From: Centrapalus pauciflorus | Lineage: Eukaryota; Streptophyta; Magnoliopsida; Asterales; Asteraceae | Length of the DNA: 64,000 bases | Direction of reading: 5' to 3' | Assembly: GCA_020465985.1 (NCBI GenBank) | Contig: JAANYP010004787.1 | Location: forward strand, 359,823-423,822 | Shown here: one piece after another, positions 44,247-55,617 of the stretch | Layout: each line of letters begins with the position of its first letter | Position numbering within the stretch: the first letter of the stretch is position 1 | Translations under genes and position numbers: made by a program | Notes under the pieces: model-generated | Databases searched by the model: none | Told to the model about the DNA's origin: nothing | What the model saw: only the letters and a program-made list of their open reading frames with translations

Positions 44247-45922
44247 TTATGAATGTTTTAAATGGATATGTATGTTATTATAAAATTTAGCTAAAACAAG
44301 ATATAGTCGTCAATTAAATTTTTTAACAACTCGAAAATTTGGTCGATTCATCTTAGTTAAATAATAAAAGAAATACATAAATTACTTGTGGAGTAGTATT
44401 AGAAGCTTTTTCACTCGAATATTCGGATCTTGATAACTTTCTTTTCAAAAATTGATTTATATATATATTGTCCATTGCCTAATGAAATAAAACAAATTGA
44501 CAATACTTATGTTAATAAATCAACTGATAACACCAATGACAAACTAATTAATTAATCATAATTTAACATGTATGTACACTTAGTGAGTTAGTACTAATTG
44601 CTAAACAAATAACAATCTTAGACAATATATAAATTCCAATACTTAAATAATTAAAAATTGATAACAATCATCACACAGTTTGACATATATATATAGGATA
44701 AACAGTCAACAAAGTATTAACTTAGTCACACATACACACAGTTAGACAATATATAAATAAATCAAAGGATATAAGAAAGAGGATACAAAGAGATTCTGAG
44801 TTACTCACAGAGAAGACTAGAAGGGAGGTCCTGTGATTCGGTGATACACCGGTGACTGGTCGCTGGTCGAGCTAGGGCAAAGCAGATGAGTAGTTCAACC
44901 TTCGTCCGCCCCTCCATCGTCGTTCAGCTTGGTGATGGCCCAAGCCCATTGCATAGGTACATGTTTATATTTTTTTTAAATATTTGTTAAATGTGTAATA
45001 GACTATTAAATTTATATGTTTTTCATAGATTTTTTTTGAGAATATTTTTTATATATAAAATTTATGAAAGCTATCGGGGTCGAACTTCAAAAATTATTGG
45101 CATCGAAAACTTTTCGACTTTATATGTAATACCATAAAAATATTTATCGGTGGCGTTTGACTCCTACATTGTAGGTGAGTCGGTGTGCATGGCATCTTGC
45201 CGGGAAAATCATACCCCATACCCTAAGGATGTTCTTTTTCTTATAATAAGTGCTGATTTAACCATTTTAATTATTTGATAAGTGATTTTTACTAATAAAT
45301 GCATTCTTTTTCCAAAAGTAATAAGTGGTAAATCATCACTTATTCCATCAGCATGTTTTAACACATTTATTGTCACTTATTCAAAATCCAAAAACAACTC
45401 TCCTCACTATACAATTTTATTTTTTAAGATATATTTATTTTATATTTATCCTTTATTTTTATAAAAATTATCGTCATTAGAATATTTAATTTATTTATTT
45501 ACGTTTCTTTTAAATATTCAATCTAATTATTAAAAAATTATTTATCTTATTTTTCATTTGATAAAATATATTTACATTTTTATTTTTTATATGTTTTCAT
45601 CTGACTAATTTATTACGTTAATATACTAAATAATTTTTTTGCTAAAAAATAACAAAAATATAATTGAAGATATTTTATTATTAAAATTTTTATATTTGAC
45701 TATTTAATAACAAGATGAATGTACCTATTCCCCGACCATGATAAAGAAAGTTGAAATCCATATTTATATGTTAAAGATCCTTGGTGTTTTAGATATTTTC
45801 TTATTTATATATTAAAGAATGTTTATATGTTAAACATTCTTGATTTTTCAGATTTTTTTTGTTGTTTCTATATTAAAGAAAGTTGAAATATATTTTATTA
45901 CAAATTTGATTATTCAGATTTA
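44247..45922. other. Gene-free spacer
   Basis: AT-rich with no gene I can support. A less AT-rich patch at 44810-44960 (GGTGATACACCGGTGACTGG onward) is followed by sequence with GTGGCGTTTGACTCC near 45150; neither matches a family I recognise. Another AT-rich stretch with poly-T follows. Confidence 0.4.
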
Positions 45923-47258
45923 CTAGTCTATTAACTCATGTGTTACATGGATCGATATAAAAAAAATTTATACAGTTTTAATGTATAAATTATACAAAAA
46001 AATACACGGCATAGATCATAATATTAAAAAAATTTATTGCATAAATATATTTTATTTAGATTTTATATTTATAGAATACAAGTTAATAAAAAAAATTTAT
46101 CATCATTCTTTTAGAATAAATAGAAAATATTTGATAGTTATACAAATAAAAATTATGTGAATAAAAATTATATATTAAAATCTATCTATAGATTATTTTG
46201 TATCTATTTTATACTACTATGTTAATAAATTATCGTGCTAGAAAATTATATGAATGATAAAAAGTATTGAGATTAAAAAAGTATGAATTGGTTAATATAT
46301 TTTTACTTACAACGTAATAACAAATTAATGAAAATAAGACTTGAAACATAGTTACTTATTGGTAACTAAATCTTAATTCAATAAGTATTAGTTATAAATT
46401 TTTTTAACCAATTAAATAACTTTATGTTTTATCTTAAATTCTAAATAGATGATTATTATTCTATGATAATGCATGAAGATATAAAATAACTAAATCACCA
46501 AGAAGCATGTCAACAGGAATTTTTTTTATTTTGTAACATATGTAGATATATAATTATAGTAATATTTTAAAATTGAATTTTATATTTTCTAATGTAACAA
46601 AAAATATGTGAAATTAAAAAAAGAGGTTGAACTCAAATGAATAAAATCAAATTTATTGAATGTTTTAAATGTATTAGTTAAAATGGAAATTTATAAAACT
46701 TTTTCTTTTGAATTAATATTTTGTTCTCAAATATTTAGGGTGCGTTTAGTTTATAAAAAATTTTAAAATTTTCATCTCACTTTTTGATGAAAATATATAC
46801 TTGTTACTTAACAATTTTTTCATAATTTTTTATTTCACTTTTTAAAATACCACTTTTCATATTCTCTCTCTCTTAATTTTCTATTACCTACCCTATATTT
46901 TTTATAATACTCTCTTTCTCTCTCTTACTTTTTTATTACCTAAACTATTTTTCTTATTTTATAATCACTCATCTTATTTTTCTTAAAACAAAATTTTTAT
47001 CATCTAAACAAGTTTTCACTTTTCATAGAAACCCTTGTTTTTTTTCTAAAAACTATAACTTGAAAACTGAAATTGAAAAGCAAGTAGTTTTCGTGAACTA
47101 AACGCAACATTAATGCTTCAAGAAGAAAAAAATCTTATTTAATATTAATTAGTAATTGGATGAAATAAACGGTGAGTTATTTTTGAGAAAATGTAGATGA
47201 AAAAGAATGAAAAATTGACATGTGACATAAGATGTTCAAGTTTATTAAAAAGGATAGA
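45923..47258 (-). mobile_element. Non-autonomous Helitron candidate with nested MITE
   Basis: On the minus strand the 3' end is CATGTAACACATG, then AGTTAATAGACTAG|T; the 5' end is A|TCTATCCTTTTTAATAAAC followed by ATGTCACATGTC. Both are typical of this plant Helitron group. It contains the MITE at 46738-47108. Confidence 0.6.
46738..47108. mobile_element. MITE of the GTTGCGTTTAGTT family
   Basis: Ends GGGTGCGTTTAGTTTATAAA and, inverted, GTTGCGTTTAGTTCACGAAA. The interior (TCTCTCTCTTACTTTT, AACAAGTTTTCACTTTTC) is matched in opposite orientation by 58898 onward and by the disrupted copy at 53555-54710. Target duplication not clear. Confidence 0.65.
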
Positions 47259-48946
47259 TTTATGTTTATATGTTAAAAAAAATTAATATAAATGTATTAT
47301 TATTGTGTTCAAGTTTTGTTTTTAGATTTATATATATAATATAGATTCAGCATATAAAAAAACACACTTATAAATTCAGTATCAGTGTCGGTCAGTTATC
47401 AATCAGTATTATAATCAGTTTTTAGCCACTTGTAAATTATCCAAAAGAAAAGCACCTAACTTGTAAATGCAAGTGTACGACTCCAAAACGAGAGGTGGAG
47501 AATCCCCACACGGAAGTTTGTTCCCAGAAAGTGTTTGGGACGACGGGAGCGTTGACCAGGGCTTGGTAAGTTAACATGCTTGTTCATACTTGACAGTCAC
47601 ACTCATCAGTTCTACAATATTTTAGGTGGTCTAATTGGACCCCCTAAAATCTCATTGGACCCCCTTCAATGTGTGTGATGGTTGACCAAAAGATGGGGCA
47701 AGGGGTCCAAAAGTATAACCCTAATTTTTTAATAACATCCCCTTTGTTTTGAATGTTTTTCATAACAATCCCCTCATGTATATATATACCCTGTGGTTGA
47801 TGACTGGGTGGTTATGGTTTAAAACATAGACATCTTTCGTAATGTCCCCTCACATTTGAATACGTGGGAATATTTAGTAAAACTAGATGGATTGTATAAT
47901 TGCTACAGCTTTTAAAAGCTATAACTTTATATAATAGCTAGTTTTTTTATTTTTATAAATATTTTTGATAAAATAGTTATTTGAAAGGACCCGATATTTT
48001 TAAAACTAAATTTTCACCATTCATAGTGCAATATGCCTCAAAAGTACGGGACAATTTAAATTTTCTCTAAAGGCATGCATCGATAAATAAATCAACCATC
48101 AAGGATAATAAATTACATCAACCAAAGTACGTTAAATAAGTCAAATTACATGCCAAGTCATCTAGGGTTCTACCCGACCCTAAAAAATACGGTACAAAAA
48201 CAAATGATCACATTCGGTCTACAAAATCAATTGTCTCATGTTATAGTCTTACCCTTATCTGTCCCACCTGAATTATAAAGTCCCCACAACCGGCGTAAGC
48301 CATAGACTAGCGAGTAACCCCAAATTCCGCGTAAATAATCATGAAGTCATATAATAAGACAATAACATGGAAGCATGAATGTACAATATGAGTTCAAAAT
48401 GACTTATATTAATCCACGGGGTCAAGCTTGATCGTACCCCATACCACACGAAGTCAAGACTTGATCACACCGTACATTTATAGTGCCGAGCTCGATCACG
48501 CCCTGTTATTTTACGGAGTCGAGACCCGGTTGTCTTGGTCAATCCGACACTTGATCACGCCCCGATTCGTCATGAGGTCAAGCGGGATTTATGAGTGACC
48601 GTGCTTGCGTAAATCCAAGCGTCAAGCACAATTCCCTTATCCATCCTTATACCTCCTACATAATCTCATGCATGTTGTGAATCGTGGGGTGTATTATGCA
48701 TTTTAATCAACAAAAAATTCATGATAATAACATCGGGACCAAAGTATGAAAAGGTTACAAGCGAGCATATAACTATATATAATCGAACAAGTATGCACAA
48801 CATGGATTAAGGAAAAGTTACTCACTGTACCACCAAATTTGGCTCATCAAAGTAAATATATGATATGTGATCTAAAAATAAAAAAGTGTACTAAATACGG
48901 TATTTTAAAAAATAAATTGACAAAAATAAGTAATTGTTATGTACTG
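47259..48946. other. Spacer with degenerate short repeats
   Basis: No gene. From about 48415 to 48600 a motif like GTCAAGCTTGATCGTACCCC, AGTCAAGACTTGATCACACC, CGAGCTCGATCACGCCC and GACACTTGATCACGCCCCG recurs at irregular spacing in a stretch richer in GC than its surroundings; it may be part of a retrotransposon LTR or untranslated region. Around 47620-47720 GGACCCCCT occurs twice. Confidence 0.45.
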
Positions 48947-49718
48947 AATAAGTTTAGGGAGAATTTCATATATACCCTTCCAAGACTTCATAATATCATA
49001 TATACCCAACCTAAAATTTTAATATCATATATATCCCTCCTAAATATCATAATATCATATATACCCAATTTTAATTATTAATATCACATATATCCCTCTT
49101 AAACATCATTAATATCATATATACTCAAATTCATTAATTTAATTAATTTTATAACATTTAAAACTCATAATTAATATTGTTTATGAATTAATGACTATTA
49201 TACCCTTACTCATTTCTTCTTTCAACTTAACTTCAAAATATCATATTTATCCAACTTAAATTAAAATATCACATCCCTTTTAATAATTTTATATAATTTA
49301 TTTTTGTAAACTTTGCTAAATAAATTCTTCAAACTGAAACAAATTAACATTAAAAATAAAAAAATAAAAAAATTGTATCATGTTTTTGCTCGTTTGTATT
49401 CAAATTGTGTCGTCTTATTATATTTTCTTATTTGTTTTTTCTTCTACAGTAATCTATATACAATTAACTAGATTACATATTATGTTCTTTCTTTTCTTTT
49501 TCTTTTAAAGTTTTATAATTGTATTGCATTATTTTTTAATTTAGCATATATTTTTTGTTTTCTAATACATTAGTTTCAAATTTTTTACAAGTTTGCATTC
49601 GTTTTATAACTATTGTTTATTTATTTTACTTTTTTTTAATTTTTATATTTAATCTAGTAAATGAGTTATAACTTGTTATCCGATGTAATTAGTTGTGTAT
49701 ATTTTGTGTTAACGATAA

Positions 49719-49720
<2 letters not shown>

Positions 49721-49790
<70 letters not shown>
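49721..49790. repeat. (TA)n microsatellite at hairpin centre
   Basis: Uninterrupted TA run in the loop region between the two arms of the hairpin element. Confidence 0.95.
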
Positions 49791-49793
<3 letters not shown>

Positions 49794-50623
49794 TATTAAA
49801 ATTAGCGGATGAAATTTGTATATTATTAGTAAATTAATTTTTTATTATAAATATATGGTTATTTTCATTAATTGAAAATTCAGTTTTTTTTAAACAAACC
49901 TTTAAAATTAAAATATTTTCTAGTTACTAATTATTAAACAAATTATTATAAAACTCAACTTTAAATATGTAGGATTATATATATAATCTTGTAGTTAACA
50001 CAAAATATACAAAACTAATTACATCAGATAACAAGTTATAACTCAGATACTAGACTAAATATAAAAATTAATAATAGTATCTAAATAAACAATAGTTATA
50101 AAATGAATGCAAACTTGAAAAAAAAAAATTAGAAACTAATGCATTAGAAAAGGAAAAAATATATACTAAATTAAAAAAAAAACAAAATGCGATGCAACTA
50201 TAAAGTTCGAAAGGAAAAAGAAAAAAAAAGAACATAATATGTAATCAGTTAATTGTATATAGATTGCTATAAAAAAACAAATAAGAAAATATAATAAGAG
50301 GATACGATTTGATTACAAACAAGTAAAAACATAATACAACTTTTTTTATTTTTTTTGTAATGTTAATTTGTTTTAGTTTGAAGAATTTATTTAGTAAAGT
50401 TTACAAAAAATAAACTACATAAAATTATTAAAAGGGATATGATATTTTAATTTAAGTTGGATAAATAAGATATTTTGAAGTTTAGTTGAAAGAAGGAATG
50501 AGTAAGGGTATAATGATCATTAATTAATAAGCAATATTAATTATGAGTTTTAAATGCTATAAAAATAATTAAATTAATGAATTTGGGTATATATGATATT
50601 AATGATATTTAAGAGAGATATAT

Positions 50624-51114
50624 CACTACAAGAAAAGTGTCATTTAGTGACACACGCTTTTAGTGACACAAAAAAAATGTCACTATATCTTACTTTTAGT
50701 GACACTTATGAAAAAGTGTAGGTATAGATTAATCTTTCACCCACACTTTTTCAAAATTAGTGACACAAACACATACATTTTTAGTCACTATATATCTTTA
50801 CTCACTCCACTTTTACTCACTCTTTTTGTTGTCAAATAAGTGTCACTATAGGTATCAAAATCTTTTACCTACACAACAAAAAGAGTGGGTAAAAGTGGAG
50901 TGGGTATAGATATATAGTGACTAAAAATGTATGTTGGTATAGACCTCAAGCATTTTGTGACAAAAATTTTTTGTCACTAATTTATAAAAAGTGTGGGTAA
51001 AAGTTTACTCTATACCTACACTTTTTCATAAGTGTCACTAAAAGTAAGATATAGTGACACCTTTTTTTGTGTCACTAAAAGCGTGTGTCACTAAATGACA
51101 CTTTTCTTGTAGTG
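50624..51114. mobile_element. CACTA-type MITE, copy 1 (491 bp)
   Basis: Begins CACTACAAGAAAAGTGTC and ends with its inverse, GACACTTTTCTTGTAGTG, flanked by the 3-bp duplication TAT (50621-50623, 51115-51117). CACTA ends and 3-bp duplications define the CACTA (En/Spm) superfamily. Subterminal TTTAGTGACAC motifs recur. Most of the element is one long inverted repeat. It is inserted in the right arm of the hairpin element. Confidence 0.92.
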
Positions 51115-51257
51115 TATGTGATATTAATAATTAAAATTGGGTATATATGATATTATGATATTTAGGAGAGATATATATGATACTAAAATTTTAGATTGGT
51201 TATAGATGATATTATAAAGTTTTTTAGGGATATATATGAAATTCTCCAATAAGTTTA

Positions 51258-52466
51258 TACTTTTTTAAAAAATAAACTGGAAAAGTGTTTTTTTAACCAA
51301 AGACAACCCTAAAAGGAGTAAAAGCTCTTAAAAAAAACATTACCCAACCCACGGAAACAAGAAGATGATTCTTTTTTACTACGTTGATTTTTACGGTAGG
51401 TGATAATAACTTTATTTATATTTTAACATGTTTATTAATGTGGATATTTTTACTAGAAATGTGATTACGTACATTTTCTTAAAAAAAAAAAAAATAGTAT
51501 TGTTACTTATCATATTGTTATTTTTCCAGTCTTGTAAACATATATAAATAGTAACCTTTCAATATTTTTCAAATATTTAAAATTAAATTTATATATTTTT
51601 TTTGATGAATTGAGATTTTAATTTACATAGAAAATAGTTTATATACACACACACGCACAATTACTGGTTACCCATGTAAATATATGGGTTAATTTAAAAA
51701 ATATAAAATAAATATTTGTAAAGAAATAAAAACTAATTGTAAAAATGAGTGTTTATTAAGTTTTAGTAAATTAAATATTAAATTATGTAGTTTAAATTTC
51801 AATTGATTTTATTTAAATTGAATTTTAAAATCAGATTTTAATATGATAAGTAAAAGGATTTTATAACACGTGTTAATTTAAAGAAAAAGCTAACATGTGA
51901 CGATTTATTTATTTATATTATGGATTTACGGACACTTAAAAAAGTGTGAAATAATTATATAGATATATAGAAATTATTACTTTAGATTGTCTCCTATTAA
52001 AAGTTATTGAAAGGAAAAATAAATTATTACTCAAAATTATATATATAAATAATATTTTAGTTTACTGAACTAAATAATTTTTTTGATTAATTACACTGAA
52101 CTTCATATCAAAATTAAATAAAATATCAATTTAGTTTAAGGAAAATATATAGGCTTTAATTTCAAATTTAAAACGATAATCGACCTTTTAAATTTCAGAC
52201 CTGACATCAAAGATTTTAATTTTTAAGTCTAAAATATAACAAACAATTTTAAATCACTTAAATCTGAAATTGAATTAAGTCTCAAATATGAAAAATAATA
52301 TTAAATGGTTTAATATTTAAATTCTAAGATTTTTAAGGAACTAAAAAATCTAATAATATGTAAACAAATTAACGTGACTTTATTCAAGACTTATGGAGTA
52401 AAACAACAAGAGTATAAACATGCATAAAGAAAATAAAAAGTTGGAAATGAACGAGGGAGAAAGTAG
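51258..52466. other. Gene-free spacer downstream of carboxylesterase 2
   Basis: AT-rich, no gene seen. A (CA)-rich patch near 51642. The sequence just before 52467 would be the 3' UTR of the minus-strand esterase. Confidence 0.45.
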
Positions 52467-53420
52467 TCAAACGATGAAAGAAGCCAAGCGATCCATCACG
52501 AGCTTAGTCTTGCCAGTACTACCATTAAAACAATAAAAGCAGTGATCCTCTTCTTGGATTTCAAGCAACTCTATTTCACCATCCCAATCGCTCTCTTTCA
52601 CTGCCTCCACATATTTTACATTCATACCCCTCACATCATCCTTCTCCGCTGCCACCACCACCAGCTTCTTACAACCATATTCCGCTGCGAATCCCCGCTT
52701 AACGAATGGGTTTACCAACGCATTATCGATCCCGCCCGCTGCATCCGGATACGCTATCTTCCAACACTTATAAGGCAAGCTCTCCTCAGATCCAGCCGTT
52801 GAACTCCAAAAGTAAGGACAACCAAGAAACCCACCCAAGATCTTCACTCCGTTCTTCAAACTTTCCTTTCCTGCTTGTAATGCCATGTTATGCACGATAT
52901 TACCACCTGCGCTGTCCCCGCCTATGTAAAGTCTATCAAAATCACCGAATTCAACCAACCAAGGCTCTTGATGATCTTTCGAGTTTTCAGGGTCTGCTGG
53001 TTGTTTATCATGTGAAGCAACCCACTGGAGGGCTGTCCAGCAGTCTTGGTATCCCACGGGTAAAAGATGCTCCGGTGCCAAGCGATACTCCACAGAGATT
53101 ATCAGTGCATTGACGTGAGAGACGATTCTGTTAAGATAGTTGTGTTCCAAGAGACTGAATGCTGAGCTGAGGATGAAACCACCTCCGTGGAAGTAAACTA
53201 AGATTGGGAGTTTAGCGTTATTTTTTGTTTTGGGGAGGTAAAGACGGGCAGAAACTTGATCAGGGACGATGACCACATCTTTGGATGAGATTCCGGTGGT
53301 GGGGTCGTCTAAGGATGGTGAGACATATGGCGTTGCCCAGATCCGGTCGACGGTTCCGTCTTTGTAGACGCGGATAGCATCCGGAATATCGTGAATCAGC
53401 TCCTTGTCTGAATTAGCCAT
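52467..53420 (-). CDS. Carboxylesterase 2 (class-I CXE, alpha/beta hydrolase)
   Basis: Single-exon 317-residue esterase, clearly homologous along its whole length to carboxylesterase 1 (shared YKDGTV, VSARLYLP, YRLAPE, GDFDRLYIGGDSAGGNIVHN-like and EEDHCF blocks). Oxyanion hole HGGGF (78-82), nucleophile Ser170 in GGDSAGGN, Asp261 in AAEKDDVRG and His293 in EDHCF: the triad is complete. Serine rather than threonine at the elbow argues for esterase rather than hydroxyisoflavanone dehydratase function; the substrate is unknown. No signal peptide. Same strand and type as the first esterase, so the two probably arose by tandem duplication and were then pushed apart by transposons. The start is the first ATG, with a TATA-like box close upstream. 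Confidence 0.93.
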   Translation of the reverse strand: MANSDKELIHDIPDAIRVYKDGTVDRIWATPYVSPSLDDPTTGISSKDVVIVPDQVSARLYLPKTKNNAKLPILVYFHGGGFILSSAFSLLEHNYLNRIVSHVNALIISVEYRLAPEHLLPVGYQDCWTALQWVASHDKQPADPENSKDHQEPWLVEFGDFDRLYIGGDSAGGNIVHNMALQAGKESLKNGVKILGGFLGCPYFWSSTAGSEESLPYKCWKIAYPDAAGGIDNALVNPFVKRGFAAEYGCKKLVVVAAEKDDVRGMNVKYVEAVKESDWDGEIELLEIQEEDHCFYCFNGSTGKTKLVMDRLASFIV

Positions 53421-53474
53421 GATCGTGAAGGTGGAAAGACCTGGCTAGTTACGAAAATGTGATGGATAATATGT

Positions 53475-53487
53475 CTATATATATTAC
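53475..53487 (-). promoter_or_regulatory. TATA-like box of carboxylesterase 2
   Basis: GTAATATATATAG on the minus strand, about 55-65 bp before the ATG. Confidence 0.5.
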
Positions 53488-53714
53488 ATCTGCAGGTGTT
53501 CACATATTTGCACATAGAGAGTTAATTTATTAATATTTAGTGCCAGTCATTTTTTTATATCAGTTTTTAAGAAAAAAAATCCATAAAAAGTGAAAATTTG
53601 TTCATATGATAAAGTTTTTGGTTTTAAAAACAATGAGATAGGTGATAGAAAGTCAAAAAGTAATTTAAACATAGGATAGTTGATTAAAAAGTAAGAGAGA
53701 GAAAGAGTACATAA

Positions 53715-54028
53715 ATTACCAAGAAATGTAATATAAAATTCAAAAATTGTCAATAAAGGTAATGTAAATTTTTTAGGCCAAGAAAGATAACATAAAATTC
53801 AAATTTGACAAAAAAGGGTATTGATGACAAATTAAGACGGTAAATTTGTAATTTTATGTTCCCTTTTTTGGTAAGCATATAATATTTAATTATCTTTCTT
53901 GGCCTAAAATTTGAATTTCATGTTCTTTCTTGGCCAAAATAGAATTTTATATTACCTTTCTTGGCAAAAAAAAATTTACAATACCTTTATTGTCAAATTT
54001 TGTATTTTATATTACCTTTCTTGGTAAT
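53715..54028. mobile_element. Inverted-repeat element made of ACCAAGAAAGGTAATATAAAA units
   Basis: Outer ends ATTACCAAGAAATGTAATAT and, inverted, AATTACCAAGAAAGGTAATA; the theme CCAAGAAAGGTAATATAAAAT recurs, in part, several times in each half. About 314 bp, non-coding, inserted in the MITE above. Superfamily not determined. Confidence 0.6.
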
Positions 54029-54192
54029 TTTCCCTAAATTAAATATAGGACAGATGATAGAAAATTAAGAATAAAATAAAAAGTAGTCATTTAAAAAGTA
54101 AATTGAAAACTTAAGAAATTGTTGTTAAAATAAACAAGTTTTCATTTTTTTTTATAAATAAAATGAAAATTTAAAAAATTTTCTGAAACTAA

Positions 54193-54697
54193 CACTACAA
54201 GCAAAGTGTCATTTAGTAACACATGCTTTTAGTGACATAAAAAATAAGTGTCACTATATCTTACTTTTAGTGACACTTAAAAAAAAGTAGGTATAGAGCA
54301 ATATTTTACCCACACTTTTTCTTTTTTAGTGACACAAAAATTTTGTCACAAAATACTTGAGGCCTATACCCACATACTTTTTTAGTCACTAAATATCTAT
54401 AGTCACTCCACTTCTACCCACTCTTTTTATTATGTAGGTAAAAGATTTTGACACCTATAGTGACACTTTTTTGACAAAAAAAGAGTGGGTAAAAGTGGAG
54501 TGGGTATAGATATTTAGTGACTAAAAAAGTATGTGGGTATAGGCCTCAAGTATTTTGTGACAAAATTTTTGTGTCACTAAAAAAGAAAAAGTGTGGGTAA
54601 AAGATTGCTCTATACCTCCTTTTTTTTTAAGTGTCACTAAAAGTAAGATATAGTGACACTTATTTTTGTGTCACTAAATGACACTTTGCTTGTAGTG
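54193..54697. mobile_element. CACTA-type MITE, copy 2 (505 bp)
   Basis: Begins CACTACAAGCAAAGTGTC and ends with the inverse, flanked by TAA (54190-54192, 54698-54700). Internally very close to copy 1 at 50624-51114. Inserted near the end of the MITE described at 53555. Confidence 0.92.
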
Positions 54698-54710
54698 TAA
54701 ACACATCCTA

Positions 54711-55204
54711 AACATCTGGAAATGCTTGGCTAGTAATTAAAATCAACTTTTATAGTCTTGTTATACATCTATAAATTAAGTTTTGTAAAGTACGTGTTTC
54801 TTTACAACAATTTGAAAAGACGTATATTTTTATTAAATCGTAAGTCCAAACATTCACATTATTGATACGTCGATTAGATAGAATAAAATAAGGGGCACAA
54901 TGATGATTATTGAATGAATTAAAAAATATTATATAATTTTATATGTCATTATTCGTACAATCGTACTTGGAAAACAATATTTATCGTCTTAAATTAACTA
55001 GTTTTAGGTTGATCCGGTAAAATCATTTGAAATGGCCAGCGTCCCATAAATAAAATAAATCTTTTATATGATTATTATCTAGTTAATTATAATTGGTTAC
55101 GTAATATTAATAGACTTTTTAACGAGCATTGGCTTCCTAATCACGTACAGGAAGGCAAATTTTTTAATAATTTTAGAAATGACTAATTGATATATAATTA
55201 TATA
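54711..55204. other. Short gene-free spacer
   Basis: AT-rich; nothing recognised. Confidence 0.45.
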
Positions 55205-55617
55205 TTAGTTTATTTACTCGCGTATTACGCGGATACTTTTAATATTTTGTTGTTTACATATATAAAATATGATAAACTTAAAAGTAAAAATACAATTATT
55301 TTTTAAAACAAAAGTATACAATAATTATATTATTATAAGTCGTGACCTATTAATTAATTTTATTTCTAATTATATATTAGTAGTAATTGTTGTTTTAATA
55401 TTTTTTAAAACTTTTATTATATTATAGTTGAAAGTTATTAGAGTATTAGATTTTATTGTATTTGATTTGATATAAATTTAAAAATAGATTATGTTAGACT
55501 TGGAAAGATATATTCTAAAGTATTTGTTATTTTTAATAATTTGAAATATCATATGTGATGATGACACATGGCTATACGAGAATTGTGTATATTTACTGTT
55601 TTAATGGTATTTATAGA
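55205..55617 (-). mobile_element. Non-autonomous Helitron (413 bp)
   Basis: On the minus strand: 5' A|TCTATAAATACCATTAAAAC and 3' CCGCGTAATACGCG hairpin followed by AGTAAATAAACTAA|T. Internal text (AATTAATAGGTCA, CATGTGTCATCATCA) matches the Helitron at 15569-16059, so both belong to one family. Confidence 0.8.

Larger units (their letters stand above)
48957..51247. mobile_element. Hairpin (long-TIR) element with 10-bp target duplication
   Basis: Flanked by AATAAGTTTA at 48947-48956 and 51248-51257. Left arm (about 48957-49720) and right arm (about 49990-51247, minus a nested MITE) are inverted copies of each other, meeting at a (TA)n centre. Outer end GGGAGAATTTCATATATACC. The arms are built from short repeats of ATATCATATATACCC. 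The 10-bp duplication suggests a Mutator-like origin; there is no coding sequence. Confidence 0.82.
53555..54710. mobile_element. Disrupted MITE of the GTTGCGTTTAGTT family, host of two insertions
   Basis: Left part 53555-53714, middle 54029-54192 and right tip 54698-54710 line up with the uninterrupted copies at 46738-47108 and 58898 onward (shared GATAAAGTTTTxGTTTTAA, AAGTAAGAGAGAGAAA, AACAAGTTTTCATTTT). The gaps are filled by an inverted-repeat element and a CACTA MITE. The left end is ragged. Confidence 0.6.
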
